Source: Tetradesmus obliquus
Taxonomy: Eukaryota; Chlorophyta; Chlorophyceae; Sphaeropleales; Scenedesmaceae
Reading direction: 5' to 3'
Assembly: GCA_030272155.1 (NCBI GenBank)
Contig: CP126192.1
Location: 2,142,501-2,206,500, forward strand
DNA: 64,000 bases
The position numbers and the translations under genes were made by a program. Below are positions 48,001-57,199 of this stretch, in pieces; position 1 is the stretch's first letter, and the number at the start of each line of letters is the position of its first letter. Under the pieces are notes generated by a model. That model was not told the DNA's origin, ran no database searches, and was given only the letters and a program-made list of their open reading frames with translations.

Positions 48001-49121
48001 TTTGTCTGTGCTGCTGCTGCTGCTGCCAGGTGGTGCAGTCCAAGCCCATTGAGGCGTACCGTAACACGTTTGCCAACCTAGCGCTGCCGCTGTTTGCCAT
48101 GGCTGAGCCCATCCCTGCCAAGGCCTTCGAGCACAAGGAGCTCAAGTGGAGCATCTGGGACCGCTGGATCATCGAGGGGGACAAGACAGTGCAGGTGTGT
48201 GACCGGGGGTCGGTGATGGTGTGTTGAGCTGCTGCTGCTGCTGCTGCTGCTGCTGGCTATCATGCGGGGTGTGTTTGCTGCGTGAAGCTTGGAGCTGCTG
48301 TGCATGCATGCGCACGGGGAAGGTGTGTGGTGTCCTGCACAGCGGATTACATAACCATGCAGCTCACTTGATGGCGAATCATGCTGCCAACACTACTCGC
48401 TGACCGCTGCTCTGCCACTCAACTTCTGCTGCTGCCTCTGCTGCCCGCAGGAGGTGCTGGACTGGTTTGAGGAGCGGGCGCTGCGGGCTTACAGCATCAG
48501 CGCGGGCCAGTCGCTGCTGTACAACGACATCTTCCCCAAGCACAAGGAGCGCCTGGGCAAGAAGATGAGCGAGCTGGTGGTGAGTGTGAGCTGCATGCAG
48601 CAGTGGCAGGGGCTGGGCAGCAGCACAGCAGATGCACGGGCAGCTGCCCTGGCTGCTGACTGACCGTCGATCTTTTGTCAGATCCTCTGTCAGGCGGCGG
48701 CAGGCTGTTTGTTTGGCATGTATGAGGGTGCCGATTGAGTGGGATCATCATATAGGGTGGCTGGAGCCTGCAGCCGTACAGGTTGCGCCGTGTTTGCTGG
48801 CTAGTGAGGGACAGCATAAGCGCTGGGCCAAGGTCTGAACTGTTAACGCCTGACCTCTGCTGCGCGTGTGCTATTTCTACCGTAGGTGACTGTGGCGAAG
48901 CAGGTGCTGCCGCCTGAGCGGCGCCACTTGGACGTGGTGGTGCTGCCAAGTCCTCACCGCTGCCTGCTGTTGATGTGTGTGTGCTGCTGCTGCCGCGTCA
49001 GGTGACTGTGGCGAAGCAGGTGCTGCCGGCTGAGCGGCGCCACTTTGACGTGGTGGTGGCCTGCGAGGATGAGGAGGGCGAGGACCTGGACGTGCCGCTG
49101 GTCAGCATACGCTACAAGTAG
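39456..49121 (+). CDS. UBA1: Ubiquitin-activating enzyme E1 (UBA1), 21 exons, 1038 aa
   Basis: E1 adenylates ubiquitin with ATP, holds it as a thioester and passes it to E2s. Exons: 39456-39660, 39765-39982, 40291-40453, 40722-40813, 41444-41527, 41820-41906, 42330-42455, 43091-43226, 43450-43627, 43907-44137, 44622-44804, 45057-45180, 45485-45623, 46023-46147, 46375-46527, 46852-46998, 47207-47338, 47699-47878, 48030-48194, 48451-48579, 49002-49121. All junctions keep frame. Seen: a basic N-terminal patch (SKRAAEDV...PKKAK) like the nuclear signal of UBA1; the inactive adenylation half ([21 protein letters not shown]); first catalytic half with [18 protein letters not shown]; active adenylation half [14 protein letters not shown] and [18 protein letters not shown]; catalytic Cys613 in [16 protein letters not shown]; and the C-terminal ubiquitin-fold domain ending LVSIRYK. 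Length matches plant and animal UBA1. Several introns carry degenerate copies of adjacent exons, listed separately. Confidence 0.97.
41010..41054. repeat. (CAG)9(CTG)6 inverted repeat in E1 intron 4
   Basis: Nine CAG directly followed by six CTG; 41019-41054 is a perfect 36-bp palindrome able to fold into a hairpin with no loop. It lies inside the intron between exons 4 and 5. Confidence 0.9.
42417..42716 (+). repeat. Three tandem copies spanning an E1 exon end and its 5' splice site
   Basis: A unit of about 125 bp starting CTGCTGCACC occurs at 42417, 42546 and 42670. The first copy contains the true end of exon 7 ([11 protein letters not shown] and its GTGCGTG donor). The second is damaged, and the third again reads [11 protein letters not shown] followed by GTGCGC. 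Each copy thus offers a 5' splice site. Confidence 0.9.
42851..43145 (+). repeat. Three tandem copies of the start of E1 exon 8
   Basis: Copies start at 42851, 42967 and 43077 (TGCGTGCCCTGCAG), each with a 3' splice site and the start of the exon ([16 protein letters not shown] in the true, third copy). The first two copies decay after about 55 bp, keep an AG acceptor, and would bring stops if used. Confidence 0.9.
44501..44660 (+). repeat. Duplicated start of E1 exon 11
   Basis: CTCCAAGTCGACTGTCGCAG with its upstream CGCAG/TGCAG acceptor occurs at 44512 and, 110 bp later, at the true exon start 44622. Both read [15 protein letters not shown], then diverge. A decayed trace (CCGACTGTCGCTCG) occurs near 44408. 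Confidence 0.9.
45562..45760 (+). repeat. Duplicated end of E1 exon 13
   Basis: The exon end reading [10 protein letters not shown] plus GTGCGTG donor (to 45630) recurs at about 45700-45760 with [11 protein letters not shown] and a GTACGTG donor. The copy lacks six codons of the middle. Confidence 0.85.
47428..47740 (+). repeat. Three diverged copies of the start of E1 exon 18
   Basis: The acceptor plus [12 protein letters not shown] of the true exon (47699) is echoed at about 47461 ([12 protein letters not shown]) and 47599 ([12 protein letters not shown]). Each is preceded by a similar GTCAC(C/T)ATGCA stretch. Period is about 100-140 bp. Confidence 0.85.
48886..49062 (+). repeat. Duplicated start of the last E1 exon
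   Basis: GTGACTGTGGCGAAGCAGGTGCTGCC occurs at 48886, after a TAG acceptor, and at 49002, after the CAG acceptor used in the model. The upstream copy reads [19 protein letters not shown], then leaves homology and stops after about 40 codons, so it could give an alternative C-terminus. A further echo of the exon end (GGTCAGCATACGCT) lies at 49159, just past the stop. Confidence 0.9.
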
Positions 49122-49579
49122 GCCGGGGGCGCGGCTGCTGCTGCTGCTGTGGCGGCGCTGGTCAGCATACGCTGCGTGTAGGCTTTAACAGCAGCCGGGC
49201 CGCTGCTGCTGCTGCTGCTGCTGCTGCGGACGGCCTGACACGAGCCTTCCCGAGCAAGGGCGGCTGGCACATAAGCAGCTGGCACGTGCTGAGCTTGGGA
49301 GCTTTCCTGGAGGGCTTGCAGCAGCATGATCAGCCCGGCATGAAGCGGCTGTTGGTGTGGTGGAGCATGCTGCGCACATGTCGTGCAGCGGCAGCAGCAG
49401 TAGGCTGATAGTGTGGTGTTGGCTGGTAGTAGAAGGAGGGCTTGCAGGGTGGCACGGTGGCCGGGTATGGAACCGGTGCAGGCGCCACTGGCAGTGCTGA
49501 TGGCACCAGCACTGGCTGAGCTGCCTCGCTGCAGGGGTGTTTTTTCGAGTGGGCTGATGGCGCCGCTGCTATGGCGCAG

Positions 49580-49584
49580 TGTAA
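49580..49584 (+). terminator. TGTAA poly(A) signal, E1 gene
   Basis: TGTAA about 460 bp after the E1 stop; the first one in that 3' flank. Confidence 0.45.
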
Positions 49585-50583
49585 CATCAACAGATTCCCA
49601 ACAGACAAGGCTTGTGGTACGTGGTCTGCAGAGGTTACGGGTACAACCTGCATGCAGCCATTGGCAGGGTACTAGCAGCGCTAGCGCTGTGCACAGCGCG
49701 TTTGTGTCAGACACACCTCCTAATGCAGAGTTACACCTCTGTGACTTCCAGCTAGACCCTATGCTGCGCTGGGATATCAGTACAACTCCTGCAAAGGCCT
49801 TGATCACAGTTTCAAACAACATCATGACGCCATGCTGTCAATTACGGATGGCATTTCGTGCAACGCGCCTGACGCAAGGTCATTCTGCATCACGCCTGCC
49901 AGCTGAGCTTCATTGAAGCAGAGCATAAAAGCCTGCACACATATGATCTGTAAACCTTCACACAAGCGGCCATCATATGCTTAACCATATCGATATATGA
50001 CAATTGAGCTTTGGCATTGCTGCCATCTGGCAGCCTGCATGTCACCGCATGCCCAGGATGCAGCCCCGTCACCAGGCAGACCTGATGCGCTACGCTGACA
50101 CAGGTGATGATGCGGCACAAAGGTGCCCTTCTGACACACAGCACACTGTGCACTTCAATTCTTCCAACACATTTCATTGCGTGCGTTAGTGCATGCAGAG
50201 CTCCTGCAGCCTCCACCATTACTCTTCTTCAGCGTAAATTTGTCAGGAGTGCCAGTGACGCACATCACAGATGCTGGCAGCTGTGTGGCAAACCACTTCT
50301 GCTGTGAAATCAGCAGAGTGCCACAGGCCCGGGCCTTTTGCTGCCTGCCTGTCAGGCGTTCGGGCCTGCTGTGCGCAGAGAGCACCACTACTGTGACAAT
50401 GTTTTATAAGCTGGTGTCACATATCTGCTTGAGAACGCTATGCAGGCCTCACTGCTGCTGGTTCCTCCGCGCACACAGAGCCATTGGCCGCTGCTTCTAC
50501 CCTTGCTGCACAGGCCTCTCCATCAGTTCAAAACATCAAACTGCTGCAGCCGCAGCATGCCTGTTGCCTCCCGCCAGACGCAG

Positions 50584-50585
<2 letters not shown>

Positions 50586-50645
<60 letters not shown>
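50586..50645. repeat. (CTG)20 microsatellite
   Basis: Twenty uninterrupted CTG on the + strand. On the minus strand it is (CAG)20 beginning about 23 bp after the stop of the 102-aa coiled-coil gene, so it is probably in that gene's 3' untranslated region. Confidence 0.95.
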
Positions 50646-50646
<1 letters not shown>

Positions 50647-50668
50647 GAGTCCTGCTAGCCGCCGCTGC

Positions 50669-51722
50669 TCAGCTGCTGGCGGGCGCGGCCTGTGCGTCTG
50701 CCTGCCGCAGCGAGCGCACCAGGTGCAGGATGCGGTACTGCGCCTTGGAGGCCTCAGCCTCTGCCACCTTTGCTGCCTTCACAGCCTGCAGGACGGCAGT
50801 ACAGATTGAAGCTGAGGTGTCACATGCACACGACGCGTTGCATACGGGTGCGTGGCGCGGTGTATGAAATCAGTTGCATGCGTACAGTGCTGTATGTTGT
50901 TGTTTCGTAGTCATGGGAACCGAGCTGGCAGTGTCTGCCATGCTGCATCAACAACAAACACTGTCGCAGCTGAGGCATACCCGCTGCTGCACATGCACAA
51001 GAAAACCTGCTGGCATAGGCACCCTAGTAGAAGTCGACTACAACATGTACAGCTGTTGCATGTGCTCTGCCGCCAGCTGTGCTCCAGGCAGTCAGTTGCT
51101 GTGGCTACCTGATGCCTGCCCTGCGCGTGAACTGGCCAGCAACACCAGCATCACATATGCTTTTACCATGCTTAGAATCGTCCTATTTACATGCCAGCAG
51201 GCAAAAGTCAGCTGCGCTGCTGTGCCAGCCCACCTGGTCCCGCTCTGCCTTGAGCTGCTCGTTCTCTGCCTTGGCGTCAAGCAGCAGGGCGCGCAGCTGC
51301 TGCAGGTCAGCTACACTGCTGGAAGACAGGCCGCCGCCAGCTGCACGCGATGGGCAGCAATACAGCACAGCGTGTGAGCAACGGCAGCAGCAGACCAACA
51401 GCCGCACAGAGTGAGATGAAGCTGCGCTTCAAGCTTGCAGCAGCACCTGCAGATGCCTTGACCAATAAAACGCATCTTCACCAACCAGAGGAGGAAAGAG
51501 GTTCGGACAAATTGAATAAATTTGAGCACCACCATGTTGCTGCCACAGATGGAACTGTGCTGTGCATCAATGCAGTGCCAGCACAGGCTGCACTGGGCCG
51601 AATTATATGACAAACTGCCATGTGCAGCAGTAAGCACCTGTGATCTTGCTCTCTATTTGTGCAAGCCGCGCCTCTGCCTGTGCAGCCTGCTGCACAAGGG
51701 CTTGCACCACAGCTGGGTCCAT
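50669..51722 (-). CDS. Small coiled-coil protein (102 aa), family not identified
   Basis: Three exons, 51722-51638, 51340-51234 and 50785-50669, join exactly in frame. The protein is almost entirely helical: VVQALVQQAAQAEARLAQIE, a short Gly/Ser hinge (AGGGLSSSS), then LQQLRALLLDAKAENEQLKA and a final KAQYRILHLVRSLRQAD. Heptads of Leu/Ala fit a parallel coiled coil. The last motif (YRI.HLVRSL.EAD) resembles the end of short uncharacterised plant proteins, as far as I recall; I cannot name a function. The start is the first ATG, and no signal or membrane segment is present. Confidence 0.75.
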
Positions 51723-52574
51723 GGCTGCAACCGACTCAAGATAGCGCACTGCACAGTCTAGTACTGTTGCTGATTCAAGGTGTGCACACGCACAGGCAGC
51801 AAGACAGATCGGCCGCTGCAGGCACTACACAAGCAGCAGGCGTGGTCTGCTGTATGTGCACTGTAACTTGCTAGCTGTTTTTTTATGATCGCAAGCAATC
51901 TAAGCAATGTAGGCAGTCAGCAACCACCCGGCTGTTGTTCTTCATCATCACACGAGGTTTGGAAGGGTTTGTTCAGCCAACATCGCACCTTAAGCATGCC
52001 CGTTTGCGTCGCAAACATCTTAAACATCGGGTTTGTTTGACGTTCAAGTTAAAAGCGGCACAATAAGGCTTTGACAGACACTCTAGTTTTTGGAATCCAG
52101 TCTCTGAACCGCCTGTGCATCTCTTTGCTAAGATTCACTTTCGAAAAGACACTTCTGTTTGTACTTGCTGGCTATTCGTGGAAGTCGGCTTTCCTTTGGG
52201 AAAGTAGGTAGGTAGGTGTTTTGCTTGGAGCCGTTCACTCCTGTAAGCGAGGCTGCTGGCCCATGCTTAGGCAGTTGAGGATCCTGAGATGCTTGTTTCA
52301 TACATCATATGTGCAGGCAGTGATGCATGCAGAGATGTGTTGCTCTGCTGACCACGCTGCGAACCTGCACACATCAGCTGCACCTGCGTCACAACGGTGC
52401 TGGACGGGGTTGTGTAGGATAGCAGTGTTGCCAAGTAAACCCGAGCAGCCGAATGTTGCCGAACTGGCCAGACTTGCTGTTTCATCTCTGACATCACACC
52501 ACCCTGGTGCTGTGCAGGGCTGCCACAGCAGGAGGACGGCACCAGTGGGAGTCTGAGGCCTGCCTTCCACGGCT
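51723..52574. other. Divergent spacer
   Basis: Upstream regions of the coiled-coil gene (-) and the Gln/Ala-rich gene (+). It includes an A+T-richer stretch (51880-52200) with GGTAGGTAGGTAGG near 52206. A 5' exon of the right-hand gene could lie here but was not resolved. Confidence 0.5.
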
Positions 52575-53495
52575 ATGGCAGCAGCGTACGCCCTTGCTGG
52601 TGACGCCGCAACTGCTCAAGCTACACAGCCCCAGGCAGCAGCCGCAGCGGCAGCAGCAGCCCATGGCCCTGCGCTGCAGCAGCTGCTGCTGCGTTTTCTG
52701 CCATTCCGTGGTGCCAGCAAGGCAGGCGGCAGCACGGCACAGCAGCAACAGCAGCACAACCGGCATGCACTGCTGGAGGAGCTGCACCGCAACCCCCTGT
52801 GGCGCTTCAGCAGCTTAGATGAGCAGCAGCGGCTGCAGCGCAATAACTTGGGCAAGGCCCTGCCACAGCAAGCACACGACGCTCTGCTGGACTATGTGCG
52901 CATGGCAGCAGATGCCGAGCAGCAGCAGCGGCAGGGCCACAGGCAGCGTGGGCAGCGGTCAGCAGCAGATGCTGCGGCTGAGCTGCATGCGCTGTATGCG
53001 CTGGCAGTGGTGCATGTAGCATCCCAGCAGCAGCCACAGCCGCACAAAGACCATGCCAACAGGCAAGGCAGCTTTGACGGCGGTCACCACAGCAGGTCGC
53101 TAGACGACAACGAGTTTGTGGACCTGCTGAAAGCTTATGTGTCGCTTGATGAGGCAGCCAACAGCAGCAAGCAGCAGCACAGTGAGCAGCACCAGGACAG
53201 CAGCGGCGGACAGCAGCATCAGGCTACGGCAGCAGCAGTGCACGCGCTGTACGCGTTTGCTCAGCTGGCAGAATCTGTGCAGCAAAAGCAGGCAGCGCCC
53301 GGCGAGCTGCAGGCACACAGGAGCGTGTCGGAGCCAGCAGCAGCCATCGGAAGCGCACCTGTTGCGCAGCGCAGCAAGCAGCCCGGCAGTGCACCGGGCT
53401 GGGCTGACGACAGCAGCAGCAGCAGCAACATAGGCGGCCAGCATGACCTGCAGGTGCTGCTGAAGCTGGCACAGCTGAGCACGCAGCAGCAGTGA
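52575..53495 (+). CDS. Gln/Ala/His-rich protein of unknown function (306 aa)
   Basis: A single open exon from the first ATG after an in-frame stop. The first 45 residues are Ala-rich and low in acids (MAAAYALAGDAATAQ), possibly a targeting sequence. A more conserved-looking block follows at about residues 70-110: ALLEELHRNPLWRFSSLDEQ, then RLQRNNLGKALPQQAHDALL. Two later helices (DNEFVDLLKAYVSLDEAAN and AVHALYAFAQLAE) are separated by Gln/Ser/His-rich linkers. No known domain is recognised. It is followed by more than 1 kb of G+T-rich sequence, as expected for a 3' end. Confidence 0.65.
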   Translation: MAAAYALAGDAATAQATQPQAAAAAAAAAHGPALQQLLLRFLPFRGASKAGGSTAQQQQQHNRHALLEELHRNPLWRFSSLDEQQRLQRNNLGKALPQQAHDALLDYVRMAADAEQQQRQGHRQRGQRSAADAAAELHALYALAVVHVASQQQPQPHKDHANRQGSFDGGHHSRSLDDNEFVDLLKAYVSLDEAANSSKQQHSEQHQDSSGGQQHQATAAAVHALYAFAQLAESVQQKQAAPGELQAHRSVSEPAAAIGSAPVAQRSKQPGSAPGWADDSSSSSNIGGQHDLQVLLKLAQLSTQQQ

Positions 53496-54846
53496 CAGAC
53501 CAGCAACACGGAGCTGGCGGGGCACAGGGTGTAGGGTTGACTCATAGTTTGGCCAGGAGGGGTGCTGCTTGCTGATAATGCTGCTTGTTTTGTGGACGTT
53601 TGGTGGCCCTGTGGCCTGCAGAGGGATGCTGCGACAGGTGGCTCATGGGAGCTGTGTCTTGCACCCAACGAGAAGCAGCATCGGGTCTCGGGTCTTCACT
53701 GCACTGAGCGAGGGTGGACCAGTGGCACAGGACTTTGACCTGCCTTCCAGCATCTCATCAACCTGATCACCTATGACAGCAGAGGGAACATATGTTTTGA
53801 GTATGATTGTGGGGTCTGGTATTGCCTCGGTGCAGCAAAGATGGTGGTGTGCGCTGTGCCCTGCCATCAGGCGGCTGCCCAGCTTCCTATCACAGAGCAC
53901 ACTGCACCTGTCGGCGTGTGCGCGTCAGATACATTTGCACTCGCTGGTTTTGTTTGTGTGGACGCAGCTTGCTGTCTTTGCGGCGTTGCTGAAGGGTTGA
54001 TTGCCTGGCATTGCGTCATCTGTGCAACACAATGCTCCATGATGTTGTCTTTAGTGATCAGCAGTGAGCACCTGGATTGCCTAGCGCAGTGTAGATGCTG
54101 GGCAGGCACAGTTGACATGCTTTCAAGTTTGGAGGGGTGTGTGTCAGCCATTTTATGACGCTGCGTACCGCAGTGTGTGACGCTCCAGCCAGCGGCAGCC
54201 CTGGGCATCCAAGCTGCTGCGCAGGTGCAGCAGAGTATTGTGAGGGTTGCAAAGGAGGGCCTAGTGCCTCTTTTCAACTAGAGTAGCAGTAGGAAGCAAG
54301 TTGTCACTACAGGGAGAGGGGTCAAGCACTCGTGGTCTCTTGCTGCGGTCTTCTATCATATGATATGGCCAGTTACACCAGAAGCACGTCATGTCTGGCA
54401 GACTGTGAGCGGAGTGTCGGTGTGTGCTTGTTGTACATCTACGGCCATGATGTTTGCATGCCAGTCATCCTGCATGTGCTTATCGCGGGGTGACAGCTGT
54501 TGGCCAACAACAGCTGTGGTGATGCTTGCAATCTGGCCCCTGTATTTGTTGTTGGGGTGTAGAATACCAGTGTTTGCTGTGGGTGTCATTTTCTATGCAG
54601 GGCTTTGTGATGGTACTTGTGCTGATGAGTTTGCTGTTGCTATGTGGCATGTTTGGGAGCTGTAGGGTCCCTCCAGAGAGGTATGCGCCCTCTGGCAGCC
54701 CCCTGCACCCTAGGGTGTATACCCACCAAGGAGAGCAATGTAGACCTACCTTGCTCTCCGTGGTGTGCATACACAACATGCTGTGATTGGTTGGGTATTG
54801 TTGCGCAGAGACAGGGCAGTCGTGTGTACAACCAATTGTGTAACAG
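53496..54846. other. G+T-rich region between two + strand genes
   Basis: 3' flank of the Gln/Ala-rich gene; upstream exons of the next gene probably lie in its right part but could not be identified. It contains an imperfect inverted repeat at 54716-54775. Other ORFs here look like composition artefacts. Confidence 0.5.
54716..54775. repeat. Imperfect inverted repeat, about 25-bp arms
   Basis: GTGTATACCCACCAAGGAGA and what follows pairs with the stretch ending TGCTCTCCGTGGTGTGCATA across a loop of about 10 nt; the core GGAGAGCAA/TTGCTCTCC is perfect. It could form a long hairpin in DNA or RNA. Confidence 0.75.
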
Positions 54847-55369
54847 GCTGTTCTCTCGAGTGACAATCTGGCTTCAAAGTGGCTTGTGAACAGCATCAAG
54901 CGTGCTCAGCAGAAACGGACAGTCCAACAGGTGCAGCGTGTGCCTGGGTTCATTCGTGAAGCAAATGCGGCAGCAACATTGCTGGAGCTGTCCCACATGT
55001 GGGCATGCCTGATGGTGGTGTTGCATCAGCTGCAGTCAGTTATGCAAGCACACCGTACATGCTGACAGATGCACAATCAAGTTGCAAGGAACCTGAAGTT
55101 TTGCTACATGCTGCTGCGTGCAGTCCTTAGTGCACGTCCTGCCTTCTACTGACACCTTCCATGCCACTGTGTCCTGCCGCTGCTTGCACTTGCAGGCCCT
55201 GAAGTATGACGGCCCCACCATCACCAGCCGCAACAAAGCGTCACAAGTGATTACAGACATCAAGCAGCAGAGGCGCATCGCCTTTCTGGTGGAGAAGGCA
55301 GAACGTCGTGGCATGTCTGCCGCACACATCCAGGGCATTGTTGCATTGATCAAGCAGCATGGGCTGTGA
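54847..55369 (+). CDS. Partial: last two exons of an unrecognised gene
   Basis: Exons 54847-54930 and 55196-55369 join in frame to a stop, reading SDNLASKWLVNSIKRAQQKR, then LKYDGPTITSRNKASQVI and RRIAFLVEKAERRGMSAAHI near the end. The text is charged, helical and free of low complexity, and both introns have good borders, so this looks like a real conserved C-terminus. Upstream exons and the start were not found; they could lie in 53.5-54.8 kb. It might instead continue from the Gln/Ala-rich gene if that gene's final codons were spliced out. Family not recognised. Confidence 0.55.
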
Positions 55370-57199
55370 TGTGTGTGATGCAGCGGCGTTGTGTGTGATG
55401 CAGCTGCTGGTTGTGGTGTCATGGTAATTACCTATTTGTTATGTCTGCCTTCTGGCTGTGATTCTGCTGGTTTGCCGATGCTGGTGCTCGGTAGTGTCAG
55501 GCAATGCACATCTCGATCGGACGTGCTCAGGATACTTCCATGCTTACATACTGCATGCAAACTCCCTGTCAGCAGCAGATGGGTGTCGACTTGGCTCTCA
55601 ATGCACGGCAGAAACTCTTTTGGCAGTGGTCACCAGCAAGCCAAACAAGTGCATACTTACATCAGTGTTATGTTCCATGCTCTGTGAGGTTGTGGATGTT
55701 TTCGGCACACATCAGGCCCAGCGTTCAGCTTCTTTGTTTTTGTTGTTGTTACCAGGGGGGACGAAATCCTACTGGCTAGTCACACGCAACAGTCAGGCGA
55801 ACCTGACTGGAGGGGACACAAAGGCGATGCCTCCACCAGCAAGACACGTCTAACACCCCTATAAAGGAGGTGCCCAGCTCCCGGACCAAAAAAATAAGCA
55901 GAGGAGTTGAACCCCCACACCCCCTTGGTGTGCTACAGCTCAATTGCATGCTGCACACACCCGACCAACACTCAGTGCCGCCCCAATAAAGGAGTCTATA
56001 ATTGTCAAAGTAGTGTCTTGGACAGGGAAAAAGCCGTACCCACTCCAAGAAGCCCCACCAGCTCAGACAACGGCTCCAACACAGATATCTGATCATGGCA
56101 GCGTCGTGAGAGAGAAAAACCAGCCAACGCCAAAAACCCTCACTGGCTGATCCAGTACACGTTCAGCTTCCAACAGCGACAGCCAGCGTGCATGCAGCGT
56201 GTGCAGCTTACTTGCACTGCAAGTTTACTGTTGACATCAACAGAAGCAAACCAACATAAAACAACCCACCAAACAAACAACCACACAACAAAACCAAACC
56301 ATACAAACATACAAACCAACAAACCACAGCAACAAACCACACACATGCAAACAAACAAACAAACTGCATACAAACAAACCCACTACTGCATACAAACCAA
56401 CCAAACAAACAAACCAACTACAAACCAAAACAGTTACCAACAAACCAACTACATACAAACAAAACCTACAACAACAAAGCACAGCCACAAGATGCACAGA
56501 CTGCTTGCCAGTGGTGTGCAACTGCCATAGCCTGAGTTGCGCCTTCAAACCTTAGGGCGGGGGCCGGCACTTTTATGGGTTGTGTTGCTGCAGGGCTTGG
56601 GACCCGTGTCAAAGCGGTGAGATCCTTTACCCGGCCGGAATAATGTGCCCGGCCAACGAAAGCGGTTGATTGTTTGATTGAAACTGGCACCCAGGTGTTT
56701 TTATTTCCTCCGTGCCCGCCATGCTTATTGGTGAGCATGATGTGCAATGAGATGAGATTACCTACTGACGTGCAGTAGGCAGGCAGCTGACTCACAGCAG
56801 CAGCAACGCTCATCGTTGCACAGAATAAGCAAAATACAGCAGTCACGGTGACAGGCATCAACTCCTTACGCCGTGACAGGACACAGCACTGCACCATTCT
56901 CAATGCCGTCCACAACTGAAATTCACCACCACTTCGCTTTTACTGCCTGTTATAACATGTCAACAGGCACCATGAGGCCTGCAGCTCATCAGTCGTTCAG
57001 CTCAGGGCCAAGACATGGCATGTGCTGCCTGCAGTGCTCTCTGGTGTGTTCCTCGCCAAAGGTAACACACCTGCCAAGTCTACACGCCAGCACCAGGCAG
57101 CCACGACCCTTGATCAAGGGTTGAACACCAGCGCAAACACTCTGCTATAGCAACTTTAGCTAAATTGTTAGCTACGCATACACTGCACAATGCCATTGG
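55370..57199. other. Intergenic region with AACA-rich microsatellite
   Basis: The left end is the 3' flank of the + strand gene. From about 55.85 kb the + strand is A+C-rich, as downstream of the minus-strand PRMT gene. It has purine-rich AATAAAGGAG echoes (about 55860 and 55987), an (ACAAACA)n stretch at 56256-56470, and a GC-rich block at 56555-56660. No transposon protein or terminal repeat was recognised. Confidence 0.55.
56256..56470. repeat. (ACAAACA/ACCAAACA)n low-complexity tract
   Basis: About 215 bp made almost only of A and C words such as CAAACAAAC and ACCAAC, with G nearly absent. It is an impure tetranucleotide-like satellite; the ORFs reading Thr/Asn/Gln or Val/Leu/Phe across it are artefacts. 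Confidence 0.85.

Larger units (their letters stand above)
49122..50668. other. Convergent intergenic region
   Basis: E1 3' flank on the left with TGTAA at 49580-49584; the strand composition flips near 49.9 kb from G+T-rich to A+C-rich, marking the boundary with the 3' flank of the minus-strand coiled-coil gene. (CTG)20 at 50586-50645 sits right after that gene's stop. The long Leu or Cys ORFs across it are repeat artefacts. Confidence 0.65.

Noticed and set aside
50484-50867. ORFs with long Leu or Cys runs
   Set aside because: They simply read through the (CTG)20 repeat in different frames. The real information here is the minus-strand last exon 50785-50669.
55760-56160. Possible transposon or long-terminal-repeat remnant
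   Set aside because: There are short purine-rich echoes (AATAAAGGAG) but no terminal repeats, target-site duplication or coding domain could be recognised.
56192-56530. Thr/Asn/Gln-rich ORF and its antisense Val/Leu/Phe ORF
   Set aside because: Both are translations of the ACAAACA microsatellite; no start context, no conserved segment.
56466-56915. 149-aa minus-strand ORF
   Set aside because: No recognisable domain; it starts in a GC-rich block and ends in the microsatellite, and lies in the likely 3' flank of the PRMT gene.
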